Shown one piece after another: positions 6,747-14,514 of a stretch of 25,977 nucleotides of DNA. Within the stretch, counting starts at the first letter, position 1, and the number at the start of each line of letters is the position of its first letter. The notes beneath the pieces are model-generated. The model had not been told where the DNA came from, ran no database searches, and saw nothing but the letters and a program-made list of their open reading frames with translations. The DNA is from CAZODA01 sp964578485 (GTDB lineage Bacteria; Bacteroidota; Bacteroidia; Bacteroidales; Marinilabiliaceae), in assembly GCA_964578485.1 (NCBI GenBank), contig CAZODA010000046.1, positions 1 to 25,977 on the forward strand, given 5' to 3'. Both the position numbers and the translations under genes were made by a program.

Positions 6747-8351
6747 TTATATTTTCTCAAAGAAATCGTTTCCTTTATCATCAATAATAATAAAGGCAGG
6801 GAAATTTTCAACTTTTATTTTTCTTACTGCCTCCATTCCCAACTCTTCAAAGTCAACAATTTCAACCGATTTAATACTATCTTTTGCTAAAATTGCTGCC
6901 GGACCTCCTATTGATCCAAGATAGAAGCCTCCATATTTTTTACATGCCTGAACTACTGCTTTAGAGCGATTTCCTTTTGCAAGCATAATAAGTGAGCCAC
7001 CTAAGTTTTGGAATTCTTCAACGTAAGGATCCATGCGCCCTGCCGTTGTAGGTCCGAAGCTTCCTGAAGCCATCCCTTTTGGTGTTTTGGCCGGTCCTGC
7101 ATAATAGATCGGATGATTTTTGAAATATTCGGGCATAGCCTTTCCCTCATCAATCATTTTTTTGATTTGTGCATGAGCAATATCACGTGCAACAATCAGG
7201 GTTCCATTTAAATTAAGTCTAGTTTTAACAGGATATTTGCTTAGTTCTTTAAGTACTTCATTCATTGGCCTGTCAAGGTCGATATTAACCGGTGCTGCGA
7301 GATGGGGAGCACGTTCGGGAATAAAACGTGAAGGATTTTTTTCAAGTTCTTCAAGGAAAATTCCTTCTTTTGTAATTTTTGCTTTTATATTACGATCGGC
7401 ACTACAGCTGACTCCTAAGCCTACCGGGCAGGAAGCAGAATGTCTTGGAAGTCGGATAACCCTAACATCGTGTACAAAATATTTACCACCAAACTGAGCT
7501 CCTATGGTACTTTCTTCACAAATTTTCAAAACTTTGGCTTCCCATTCTAAGTCACGGAATGCTTGACCTCCATCATTACCTTGTGTAGGTAGATTATCTA
7601 AATAACCTGCTGAAGCTTTTTTTACTGTTGCAAGGGTGGCTTCAGCCGAAGTTCCACCAATAACAAGTGCTAAATGGTAGGGAGGGCAGGCAGATGTACC
7701 AAGGTCTTTGATTTTTTCTTTAACGAATTGTGTTAGTTTTTCTTCATTTAAAAGTGCCTTTGTTTCCTGATATAAGAATGTTTTATTTGCTGAGCCTCCT
7801 CCTTTGGTGATAAACAAGAATTCGTATTCCTTACCTTGATCGGCATATATATCAATTTGTGCAGGAAGGTTGGTCCCTGTATTTTTTTCTTCAAACATTG
7901 AAAAAGGAACAACTTGTGAATAACGAAGGTTTTCATCTTTAAAGGTTTCAAAAATTCCAAGTGAGAGAGCTTCTGCATCGTTGGCTCCTGTCCATACATC
8001 TTCACCTTTTTTTGCTACAACAATGGCAGTTCCTGTATCTTGGCAGGTTGGCAACTCCCCTTCGGCAGAAACTACCTGATTCATTAACATGGTATGAGCC
8101 ACAAACTTGTCATTATCAGAGGCTTCTTTATCTTTCAAGATATTAGCAAGTTTTTGAAGATGGGAAGAACGCAGAAAAAATGATACATCGTAAATAGCCT
8201 CCTTTGCTAAATAGGTCAACCCTTTGGGATCAATTTTCAATATTTTACGTCCATCAATTTCAATGCTTGAAACAAAATCTTTTGTTAAAAGTCTGTATTT
8301 AGTATCATCCTTGCTAATTGGGAAAGGTTCCTGATATTTGAATTTTTTCAT
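6747..8351 (-). CDS. Class I fumarate hydratase, iron-sulfur dependent
   Basis: The enzyme (534 residues) interconverts fumarate and malate using a [4Fe-4S] cluster. The N-terminal alpha part carries PTCQDTGTA and the C-terminal beta part carries GPTTAGRMDPY and GGPAAIL. Candidate cluster ligands are C103, C222 (in TSACPPYHL) and C316 (in GLGVSCSADRN). Their spacing of 119 and 94 residues equals that of the ligands I know for the Leishmania class I enzyme (133, 252, 346). The fused single-chain form is usual for this class. The gene is transcribed alone and is divergent from purE; direct and inverted repeats lie in its upstream region. FumA and FumB cannot be told apart here, so I give no symbol. 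Confidence 0.95.
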   Translation of the reverse strand: MKKFKYQEPFPISKDDTKYRLLTKDFVSSIEIDGRKILKIDPKGLTYLAKEAIYDVSFFLRSSHLQKLANILKDKEASDNDKFVAHTMLMNQVVSAEGELPTCQDTGTAIVVAKKGEDVWTGANDAEALSLGIFETFKDENLRYSQVVPFSMFEEKNTGTNLPAQIDIYADQGKEYEFLFITKGGGSANKTFLYQETKALLNEEKLTQFVKEKIKDLGTSACPPYHLALVIGGTSAEATLATVKKASAGYLDNLPTQGNDGGQAFRDLEWEAKVLKICEESTIGAQFGGKYFVHDVRVIRLPRHSASCPVGLGVSCSADRNIKAKITKEGIFLEELEKNPSRFIPERAPHLAAPVNIDLDRPMNEVLKELSKYPVKTRLNLNGTLIVARDIAHAQIKKMIDEGKAMPEYFKNHPIYYAGPAKTPKGMASGSFGPTTAGRMDPYVEEFQNLGGSLIMLAKGNRSKAVVQACKKYGGFYLGSIGGPAAILAKDSIKSVEIVDFEELGMEAVRKIKVENFPAFIIIDDKGNDFFEKI

Positions 8352-8392
8352 TTTTCAGTAGTTTAATTTATCTGCACAACAATTATTTATAT

Positions 8393-8421
8393 AATTGTTT
8401 TAAAAGAAAATTGTTTTAAAA
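8393..8421. repeat. 13-bp direct repeat in the fumarase upstream region
   Basis: AATTGTTTTAAAA occurs twice without change (8393-8405 and 8409-8421), offset by 16 bases. It lies 42-70 bases upstream of the fumarase start. Tandem sites of this kind can bind a regulator, but AT-rich DNA produces them by chance as well. Confidence 0.4.
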
Positions 8422-8430
8422 CTATTGTGA

Positions 8431-8458
8431 TTTTTTATTTTCGACAAAAAATAAAAAA
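8431..8458. repeat. AT-only inverted repeat between fumarase and purE
   Basis: TTTTTTATTTT (8431-8441) and AAAATAAAAAA (8448-8458) form a perfect 11-bp stem with the loop CGACAA. It lies between two divergent genes. It could be a bidirectional terminator-like element, an attenuator in the fumarase leader, or only an AT-rich spacer. Confidence 0.35.
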
Positions 8459-8547
8459 CAATTTCATCTTTTTATTATAGAAACTTGAGTTTAACGAAGC
8501 TCAAAATTAGAGATAATTTTTACAATGAGGAATCATAACAAGAGATA

Positions 8548-8578
8548 TTTGTTTTTCAATTTTCTGTGTTTTAATTTG
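8548..8578 (+). promoter_or_regulatory. Putative purE promoter of the Bacteroidota type
   Basis: TTTG (8548-8551) is followed after 19 bases by TTAATTTG (8571-8578), which differs from the Bacteroides -7 consensus TAnnTTTG at one position. The spacing fits the known 19-21 bases between the -33 and -7 boxes. Transcription would start near 8584, leaving a leader of about 65 bases before purE. Confidence 0.4.
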
Positions 8579-8650
8579 AGTATTAAATCGCAAGATCACT
8601 GTTAAGAATTGGCAATTTTTTATTATTTTTCCCATCTTAATTATATTAAA

Positions 8651-9118
8651 ATGGGTAAAATAGTAATTATTATGGGTTCTAAGGCCGACTTGTCTTGGTC
8701 TGCCGAAATAGCTGAAGCCTCAAAAGATTTTGGCCTTGAAGTTGTTATGCGTATTGCATCAGCGCACAAGGTTCCTTTACAATGTCTTGATATCATAAAA
8801 GAGTTTGAAAAGGAAAACCTTGTATTTATTACTGTTGCCGGACGCAGTAATGCTTTAAGTGGTTTTGCTGATGCACAAACTCATTGTCCTGTTATTGCCT
8901 GTCCTCCTTATGGCGATAAATATGCCGGCACTGATATTTATTCGAGTCTTCGCATGCCTTCGGGTGTTGCTCCCATGGTTGTAACTGAAGCTGCCAATGC
9001 AGCTCTTGCGGCTGCTAAAATATTAGCTGTTTCCGATGCTGAAATTCGTGAGAAAGTAAAGAGTTATCAGGCTCTTCAGCGTAAGAAGCTTGAAGATGAT
9101 AATAATTCTTTATTATGA
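8651..9118 (+). CDS. purE: Class II phosphoribosylaminoimidazole carboxylase (AIR carboxylase)
   Basis: PurE makes CAIR, the purine intermediate that precedes SAICAR. The ATG at 8651 gives 155 residues starting MGKIVIIMGSKAD, the conserved first strand; a start 42 bases upstream would add an unsupported tail. Motifs are MGSKADLSW, RIASAHKVP, TVAGRSNALSG, CPVIACPP and DIYSSLRMPSG. AGRSN and SSLRxPSG are signatures of class II PurE, the animal PAICS and Treponema type that carboxylates AIR directly with CO2. Class I enzymes carry AGGAAHLPG and SLLSIVQMP instead and use N5-CAIR made by PurK. It begins a four-gene plus-strand cluster. Confidence 0.93.
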   Translation: MGKIVIIMGSKADLSWSAEIAEASKDFGLEVVMRIASAHKVPLQCLDIIKEFEKENLVFITVAGRSNALSGFADAQTHCPVIACPPYGDKYAGTDIYSSLRMPSGVAPMVVTEAANAALAAAKILAVSDAEIREKVKSYQALQRKKLEDDNNSLL

Positions 9119-9159
9119 ATTTATAAAGTTGGCAATTGTGCCAAAAAAATGTCGGAAAT

Positions 9160-10749
9160 ATGAAACGAAAAGTCCCCCACACCTATGTAATTGTCTTTGT
9201 TTTAATAATTTTTTCAGCACTTGCAACCTGGTTTGTGCCCGGGGGGCGTTATATTTCTTCGGTAGAAAACGGCTTGTCATCCGATGAGGAGATATTGGTT
9301 TATGAGCAAATTGATAACCATCCTCAAACATGGGAGATATTTTCATCAATGTTTAAGGGTTTTGAGAGGCAGGCAGGAATAATTGTGTTTATATTGATGA
9401 TTGGAGGTGCTTTTTGGATTATGAATGATTCCAGAGCTATTGATGTTGGCATTCATTCATTTTTGCGATTTACAAAAAGACTCGATAAATATTCTTTAAT
9501 ACGGAAGGTAGGGACCGGAAACCTTGTTATAGTGTTAGTGATGTTGATGTTTTCGGTTTTTGGTGCTGTTTTTGGGATGAGTGAAGAAACCATAGCTTTT
9601 ATCATTATTCTTGTGCCTTTGGCTGTTTCTCTCGGTTATGATTCCATAACCGGTGTTGGGATGGTCTTTGTTGCGGCAGGTTTGGGTTTTGCCGGTGCAG
9701 TTTTAAATCCTTTTACTATTGGAATTGCGCAGAGCCTTGCCGGACTGCCATTATTTTCAGGAATTGAATATCGCTTATTTTGTTGGCTAATAATAAATAT
9801 TGTTGGTATCTCTTATATGCTTTGGCATGCCAACAGAGTTAAAGCCAATCCTGAATCTTCTCCTGTTTATGAAGAAGATCAATACTGGCATAAACATCTG
9901 CATTCTGCTCAGGATGAAAATACACATCCAACTTATAAATCGTCATGGATTATATGGATATTATTAACTATTACATTAATTCTGTTTTCTGTTTATTATC
10001 CCCGAACCACCCTGTTTATTGGTAGTGGCGATGGAATAACTTGGTATTTTATTCCGGCTCTTACTTTATTATTTACAATAAGCGCTTATATAAGTCTTAA
10101 AAAATCATCTTCTGTTTTTGTTTTAAATCTTCTTGCTGCCACAATAGTCTTTTTAATAGTGGGAGTTGTTGGTTATCAGTGGTATATCATGGAAATAGCA
10201 GCTTTGTTTTTTGCTATGGGATTATTATCAGGTATAGCCATGAATAAATCAACAAATGATATTACAATGCTTTTTCTTGAAGGAGCAAAGGATATTATGC
10301 CGGCTGCTCTTATTGTTGGATTGGCCGGAGGAATTATTGTAATTTTAGAGGATGGCAGGATAATACATACTATTTTACATGCTATGGCAAGTAAAATGGG
10401 GAAAACCGGCGATTTATCTTCCATAGGACTTATGTATCTTATTCAAACAGTTATAAATATCTTTATTCCAAGTGGTTCTGCCAAAGCAGCTTTAACCATC
10501 CCTATTATGGCTCCTTTTGGTGATCTGATAGGTTTATCAAGGCAGGCAACTGTTATGGCCTTTCAGTTTGGCGATGGGTTTACAAATATGATTACTCCAA
10601 CCTCCGGGGTATTGATTGGAGTATTAGGAGTGGCAAAAATACCCTATGTTAAATGGGCACGATGGATAGCACCACTGATGATTATTCTTGGAATTTTGGG
10701 TTTTTTACTTTTAATTCCAACTGTTACTATGTCTTTAAATGGTTTTTAA
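9160..10749 (+). CDS. YfcC / DcuC-type multi-spanning carrier
   Basis: The ATG at 9160 gives 529 residues beginning MKRKVPHTYVIVF; an upstream TTG at 9136 in frame is less likely. About 12 hydrophobic segments are visible in two halves, separated by a hydrophilic loop (near 232-260) and a central tryptophan-rich part. Characteristic pieces are TWFVPGGRY, FGMSEETIAFI, GLGFAGAVLNPFTIGIAQ, FIPSGSAKAALTIPIMAP and GDGFTNMITPTSGVLIG. They match the YfcC branch of the C4-dicarboxylate carrier superfamily (PF03606), inner-membrane proteins whose substrates are mostly unknown and may be amino acids or dicarboxylates. It starts 41 bases after purE. Confidence 0.88.
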   Translation: MKRKVPHTYVIVFVLIIFSALATWFVPGGRYISSVENGLSSDEEILVYEQIDNHPQTWEIFSSMFKGFERQAGIIVFILMIGGAFWIMNDSRAIDVGIHSFLRFTKRLDKYSLIRKVGTGNLVIVLVMLMFSVFGAVFGMSEETIAFIIILVPLAVSLGYDSITGVGMVFVAAGLGFAGAVLNPFTIGIAQSLAGLPLFSGIEYRLFCWLIINIVGISYMLWHANRVKANPESSPVYEEDQYWHKHLHSAQDENTHPTYKSSWIIWILLTITLILFSVYYPRTTLFIGSGDGITWYFIPALTLLFTISAYISLKKSSSVFVLNLLAATIVFLIVGVVGYQWYIMEIAALFFAMGLLSGIAMNKSTNDITMLFLEGAKDIMPAALIVGLAGGIIVILEDGRIIHTILHAMASKMGKTGDLSSIGLMYLIQTVINIFIPSGSAKAALTIPIMAPFGDLIGLSRQATVMAFQFGDGFTNMITPTSGVLIGVLGVAKIPYVKWARWIAPLMIILGILGFLLLIPTVTMSLNGF

Positions 10750-10764
10750 TTTATAAATGTAGCT

Positions 10765-11298
10765 ATGACTTCTCCTTTATCAGTTATTAAATATTGTATG
10801 AAATGTGGATCAGACAAATTTATACCCGATAGTGATAAATCTTTTAAATGTAAGGGTTGTGGCTTTCATTTTTTTGTAAATTCTGCATCTGCTGTTGCAG
10901 CTTTAATATTGAACACTAAAGGAGAGCTTTTGTTAACAGTAAGGGCTTCAGATCCAAACAAAGGAATGTTGGATTTGCCGGGCGGCTTTGTTGATCCGGG
11001 TGAAAGTGCTGAAGATGCTGTAAAACGTGAGATATTTGAGGAGCTGGGATTAAAGACCGGGAATATAAAGTATTTGGTATCCTTCCCCAATGAGTATATT
11101 TTTTCTGCATTTACTGTTCATACTGTTGACATGGCATTTATAGCTGAAGTACAGGATTTTTCTGATATTGAAGCTCGCGATGATGTAGCAGATTTTTTGT
11201 TTGTCGATCCTGAAAAAATTGATAGAAAGAAAATTTTTTCTGATTCAATTCGTAAAATTATCGATTATTTTATAGATACTCCTAATACCGGTAATTAA
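10765..11298 (+). CDS. Nudix hydrolase with N-terminal zinc ribbon
   Basis: The 177-residue protein has a four-cysteine zinc ribbon (C11, C14, C29, C32, in YCMKCG and FKCKGCG) followed by a Nudix domain. The Nudix box runs from G74 to L96 and is complete: G74, E80, R88-E89, E92-E93 and G95 fit Gx5Ex7REUxEExGU. Such enzymes cleave nucleoside diphosphates linked to another group. The ribbon resembles that of NudC-type NADH pyrophosphatases, but the protein is shorter and lacks the NudC N-terminal domain, so NADH is only one candidate. It lies 15 bases after the carrier and its TAA overlaps the next ATG, which suggests translational coupling. Confidence 0.9.
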   Translation: MTSPLSVIKYCMKCGSDKFIPDSDKSFKCKGCGFHFFVNSASAVAALILNTKGELLLTVRASDPNKGMLDLPGGFVDPGESAEDAVKREIFEELGLKTGNIKYLVSFPNEYIFSAFTVHTVDMAFIAEVQDFSDIEARDDVADFLFVDPEKIDRKKIFSDSIRKIIDYFIDTPNTGN

Positions 11299-11648
11299 TG
11301 GAAGATTTAACAGGATTTTGGCGTTTTAGTGAAGAGTCTCATTTAAAAAGTAAAGCAGGAGAAATCCGTTTATTTCAGAATGGCAACACTTTGGAAGGTT
11401 ATCTCTTTTTTAAAGAATGGGATAATTTAAAGAATCATAGAATGATAAGGTGCTTGATAACGGGAATGATAACAAGGGATAGAGTGGTGTTATACGACAA
11501 GCAGCCTATTGTTTTATTGGGTGCAGCGGATGATATTTATTTGCCTTTAAGCCGTGAAGGTAAAATTAATGAACAGGGCCTGATAGTTGGACGTGTTATT
11601 CAGCCGGATAATGCAGGTGATGAATTTATTATGGAAAAAATTTTATAG
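11298..11648 (+). CDS. Small protein of unknown function, coupled to the Nudix gene
   Basis: The ATG overlaps the Nudix stop codon as TAATG, so the two are probably translated together. The 116-residue product has no signal peptide, membrane segment or cysteine cluster. Alternating strands predominate: LTGFWRFSEES, GEIRLFQNGNTLEGYLFF, RCLITGMITRDRVVLYD and GLIVGRVIQP. The opening TGxW and the GNTLEGYLF segment recall small beta-barrel (lipocalin-like) proteins, but this is a visual impression only. The reading frame is well supported by the coupling and by composition. I cannot assign a function. Confidence 0.75.
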   Translation: MEDLTGFWRFSEESHLKSKAGEIRLFQNGNTLEGYLFFKEWDNLKNHRMIRCLITGMITRDRVVLYDKQPIVLLGAADDIYLPLSREGKINEQGLIVGRVIQPDNAGDEFIMEKIL

Positions 11649-11679
11649 CATATATGATTTTTGCTTTTCATTGTTTTTG

Positions 11680-11694
11680 TTCTTAATTTAAGAA
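11680..11694. promoter_or_regulatory. Palindrome upstream of the universal stress protein gene
   Basis: TTCTTAA and TTAAGAA flank a single T (11680-11694), giving 7-bp perfect arms. It lies 48 bases before the start of the gene. The size and symmetry suit a dimeric regulator, though none is identified. Confidence 0.3.
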
Positions 11695-11742
11695 TTTAGA
11701 GTATAGAGAAATTTACTATTTAACTATTTATGCACCTGCCTT

Positions 11743-12555
11743 ATGGAACGAATCTTGTTATTGACCGACTTTTCTGAAATTGCTCGTAATGCTGTTATGT
11801 ATGCCATTGACATGTTTAAGCATAGAGATGTACAATTCTATTTGTTAAATGCTTTTGATGCAGATTTTGGAGGCAGTCCTTATTTAATGCAGGTAAAGGA
11901 GGGAATGGCTGAAGAAAGCCTTGAAGGTTTAAATCTTGAACTTTCAATTATTCAAAAGGATTTTCCTGGTGTTAAAATTGAATTAATTTCGCGTTTTGGC
12001 ACAATTGTAGAAGTATTGTTGGATGATGATCCTGAAGAAGCAATAAATCCTGATCTGATAGTTTTGGGTTGTAGAGGAAGGGGGGTGATAGAAAACTTTT
12101 TACTTGGGAGCAACGCTTTTGATATTATTAAGAATGTAAATATTCCAATGATAATTGTGCCTCAGAATGCTGTATTTCGACCAATTGAAAGAATTGTGTT
12201 TGCAACAGATTTTAAAGCTATTGATCAAAGCATTGCAGGTCCTGTGTTGGAATTAGCAAAAATGTATAATTCAGAATTACTTGTTTTGAATATCCTTGAT
12301 ATTGAAAAAATCGATAAAATTGAAATTGAAAGACAAATTGCTTCTTTCTTTCCTGATATAAAAATTAAATTCTTCTTTAAAGATACCCATGATGTTTTTG
12401 AAACTATTTGTTCTTTCGCAGAAATAAATGGAGCTGATTTAGTAGCACTTATTCGTCATAATTATAGTTTCTTCGAGCGCTTGTTTAATCCCAGTATCAC
12501 AAAAAAAATGGTTAGACAGCCTCATTTCCCAATGGTAATTTTGCATGCACGTTAA
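11743..12555 (+). CDS. Tandem universal stress protein (UspA family)
   Basis: The 270-residue protein has two Usp domains. Domain 1 starts with RILLLTDFSEIARNAVMYAI and has an intact ATP-binding motif, G-x2-G-x9-G-S, in the segment GCRGRG...LLGSNAFD near residues 107-125. Domain 2 starts at about residue 146 with RIVFATDFKAIDQSI, but its equivalent region (ALIRHNYSFFERLF) lacks the glycines, so it probably does not bind ATP. Usp proteins are cytoplasmic and act in stress survival by unclear means. The gene lies 94 bases after the purE cluster with its own upstream palindrome, so it may be transcribed separately. Confidence 0.92.
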   Translation: MERILLLTDFSEIARNAVMYAIDMFKHRDVQFYLLNAFDADFGGSPYLMQVKEGMAEESLEGLNLELSIIQKDFPGVKIELISRFGTIVEVLLDDDPEEAINPDLIVLGCRGRGVIENFLLGSNAFDIIKNVNIPMIIVPQNAVFRPIERIVFATDFKAIDQSIAGPVLELAKMYNSELLVLNILDIEKIDKIEIERQIASFFPDIKIKFFFKDTHDVFETICSFAEINGADLVALIRHNYSFFERLFNPSITKKMVRQPHFPMVILHAR

Positions 12556-12566
12556 TTTATCTTCTG

Positions 12567-12591
12567 TATTTTATATAAAATAAAGGCCTTT
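12567..12591. repeat. AT-rich palindromes after the universal stress gene
   Basis: TATTTTATATAAAATA (12567-12582) is a perfect 16-bp palindrome that abuts AAAGGCCTTT (12582-12591). No T run follows, so this is not a clear terminator. Confidence 0.3.
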
Positions 12592-12659
12592 GTAATTATC
12601 TTCATTTAAAAATTGTGCTATTTTTGATTTTTTCTTTAAATAATAATAAAGTATAGCTC

Positions 12660-12684
12660 AGCTTAATGCTTATTGAGCTTAATG
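12660..12684. promoter_or_regulatory. Direct and inverted repeat upstream of the AbgT transporter gene
   Basis: AGCTTAATG occurs at 12660-12668 and 12676-12684, 16 bases apart. Overlapping it, AGCTCA (12655-12660) and TGAGCT (12674-12679) form an inverted repeat. The repeats end 16 bases before the ATG at 12701, so they could be an operator or a leader structure. Confidence 0.35.
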
Positions 12685-12700
12685 TATAATTATTCTAATT

Positions 12701-14266
12701 ATGAGCAAAAAGGCGGCCAATAAAAATGGCTTATTTAAACGTTTTTTGGATGTGGTTGAAGTTGCAGGAAACAAGTTACCACAGCCGGCAACATTGTTTG
12801 CCATTTTAATGGCATTGGTTTTAATATTGTCGTGGATATTTGGTGGCATTTCTGTTTTAAAGCCCGGTACCGGTGGCAGCACCGGCCTTCCTTCAGAATT
12901 TATTGAAGTAAAAAATCTTTTAACCAAAGCCGGTATTCAAAGGATTTTTACTGAAATGGTTGAAGTATTTGCTTCCTTTCCTCCCTTAGGTTTGGTATTG
13001 GTAGTAATGCTTGGTATTGGAGTTGCAGAACATACGGGTTTAATAGCAATTGCATTAAAAGTTTTTGTTTCAAAAGTTCCAAAATATTTTATCACCTTTT
13101 CAATCGTAGTTGCAGGTATGGTGAGTTCTGTGGCCGCTGATGCCGGTTATGTGGTGCTTATACCTATGGGAGCAGCTATTTTTATGGGTATGGGGCGCCA
13201 TCCGCTTGCAGGTATTGCTGCTGCTTTTGCCGGAGTATCGGGAGGTTTTGGAGCCAACTTTCTACCTACGGGGCTCGATCCTATGATAGCCGGGTTTACT
13301 GAAGCTGCTGCTAACTTAATAGATCCTGAATATACTGTAAATCCTTTGTCAAATTTTTATTTAATGGCTGCTTCAGTTCCTTTGGTTGGACTTGCAGGTA
13401 CTTGGGTTACAGAAAAAATTCTTGTTCCAAGGCTTGGGCCTTATAAACCTTCTGAAGGTATTGTTTTGGACAACGATAACAAGGAGGTGAGTCCGCAAGA
13501 AAAGCGTGCCTTGCTTTGGTCTCTTATTTCTGTTGTAATAGCCTTAATCTTGGTTTTAGTTATGATCATACCGGAAAATGGTTTGCTTAGAGGAGATATT
13601 GATGCAGTTAGTGGAAAGCCAAGCTTTCAGCCCTTTTATAATTCCTTGGTTCCGATAATGTTTATTATCTTTTTTATTGCAGGACTGGTTTATGGGATAG
13701 TCTCAAAAACAATAAAAAATGATAAAGACGTGTCAAACATGACGGCCAAATCGATGTCAACTATGGGGCTGTACATTGTAATAGCTTTTGTAGCAGCACA
13801 ATTTGTAGCTTATTTCAACTGGTCGAATCTTGGAAGTGTGTTGGCTGTTAAAGGATCTGAAGTACTTAATTCCATTGGATTTACCGGTACTCCGCTATTG
13901 GTGGCTTTTATCCTTGTTGCTTCTCTTGTCAACTTATTAATTGGCAGTGCATCGGCCAAGTGGGCTCTTTTAGCTCCTATTTTTGTTCCTATGCTTATGC
14001 TCACGGGTATTTCACCTGAAACAACGCAGGCTGCCTACCGTATTGGCGACTCTTATTCTAATATCATTACACCTTTATTACCATATTTCCCCTTAGTAAT
14101 AGTTTTTGCACAAAAATATGTTAAGAATGTTGGTATTGGTACAATTATTTCTATGATGTTGCCATATACCATTGCTTTTATGGTAGTTAGAATTCCAATG
14201 TTTGTTTTGTGGATATATCTAAAGCTTCCTCTTGGAATTGAAGGTGCTATATTTTATCATCCTTAA
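12701..14266 (+). CDS. AbgT-family transporter
   Basis: The 521-residue inner-membrane protein has about 11-13 hydrophobic segments and the conserved pieces of the AbgT family (PF03806): VVEVAGNKLPQPATLFAIL, FPPLGLVLVVMLGIGVAEHTG, AADAGYVVLIPMGAAIF, GVSGGFGANFLPTGLDP, LIGSASAKWALLAPIFVPM and RIGDSYSNIITPLLPYF. Characterised members take up p-aminobenzoyl-glutamate or export p-aminobenzoate-like antimetabolites such as sulfonamides. No peptidase such as AbgA or AbgB lies beside it, so the direction and substrate here are open. The start ATG at 12701 follows a repeat-rich leader. Confidence 0.93.
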   Translation: MSKKAANKNGLFKRFLDVVEVAGNKLPQPATLFAILMALVLILSWIFGGISVLKPGTGGSTGLPSEFIEVKNLLTKAGIQRIFTEMVEVFASFPPLGLVLVVMLGIGVAEHTGLIAIALKVFVSKVPKYFITFSIVVAGMVSSVAADAGYVVLIPMGAAIFMGMGRHPLAGIAAAFAGVSGGFGANFLPTGLDPMIAGFTEAAANLIDPEYTVNPLSNFYLMAASVPLVGLAGTWVTEKILVPRLGPYKPSEGIVLDNDNKEVSPQEKRALLWSLISVVIALILVLVMIIPENGLLRGDIDAVSGKPSFQPFYNSLVPIMFIIFFIAGLVYGIVSKTIKNDKDVSNMTAKSMSTMGLYIVIAFVAAQFVAYFNWSNLGSVLAVKGSEVLNSIGFTGTPLLVAFILVASLVNLLIGSASAKWALLAPIFVPMLMLTGISPETTQAAYRIGDSYSNIITPLLPYFPLVIVFAQKYVKNVGIGTIISMMLPYTIAFMVVRIPMFVLWIYLKLPLGIEGAIFYHP

Positions 14267-14385
14267 TTGCAAATTTCAGTGATATCGGACTATTAGTTTT
14301 ATTAAAATTTTATATCCTGTTTGGTGTTGATTTTTTTGTTAGATGGCTTATATGAAATTTTAAGTGGACAAAATAACTGCATTGC

Positions 14386-14414
14386 TGTTGATTTTAATTA
14401 CCCTTACATCAACA
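14386..14414. repeat. Inverted repeat TGTTGAT / ATCAACA before the Nnr gene
   Basis: The two 7-base arms enclose 15 bases. The half-site GTTGAT recurs nearby at about 14325 and 14467. This may be a regulator site for the downstream gene or chance; no T run follows. Confidence 0.3.
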
Positions 14415-14514
14415 ATAGAATTTTTGCGCTGTTATACTATATCTGTTTACATTTTTTTTAAATTTGTTGATGGGGATGAGTAAGTCTTTTATTTAATTCA
14501 GAACAATTTTATCG

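Noticed and set aside
9149..9163. Four-codon frame (MSEI) overlapping the start of the YfcC-type gene
   Set aside because: Such tiny frames are frequent in AT-rich leaders, and nothing else suggests a regulatory leader peptide.
12567..12591. Terminator after the universal stress protein gene
   Set aside because: The palindromes are AT-only or short and no T run follows, so they do not meet the pattern of a rho-independent terminator.
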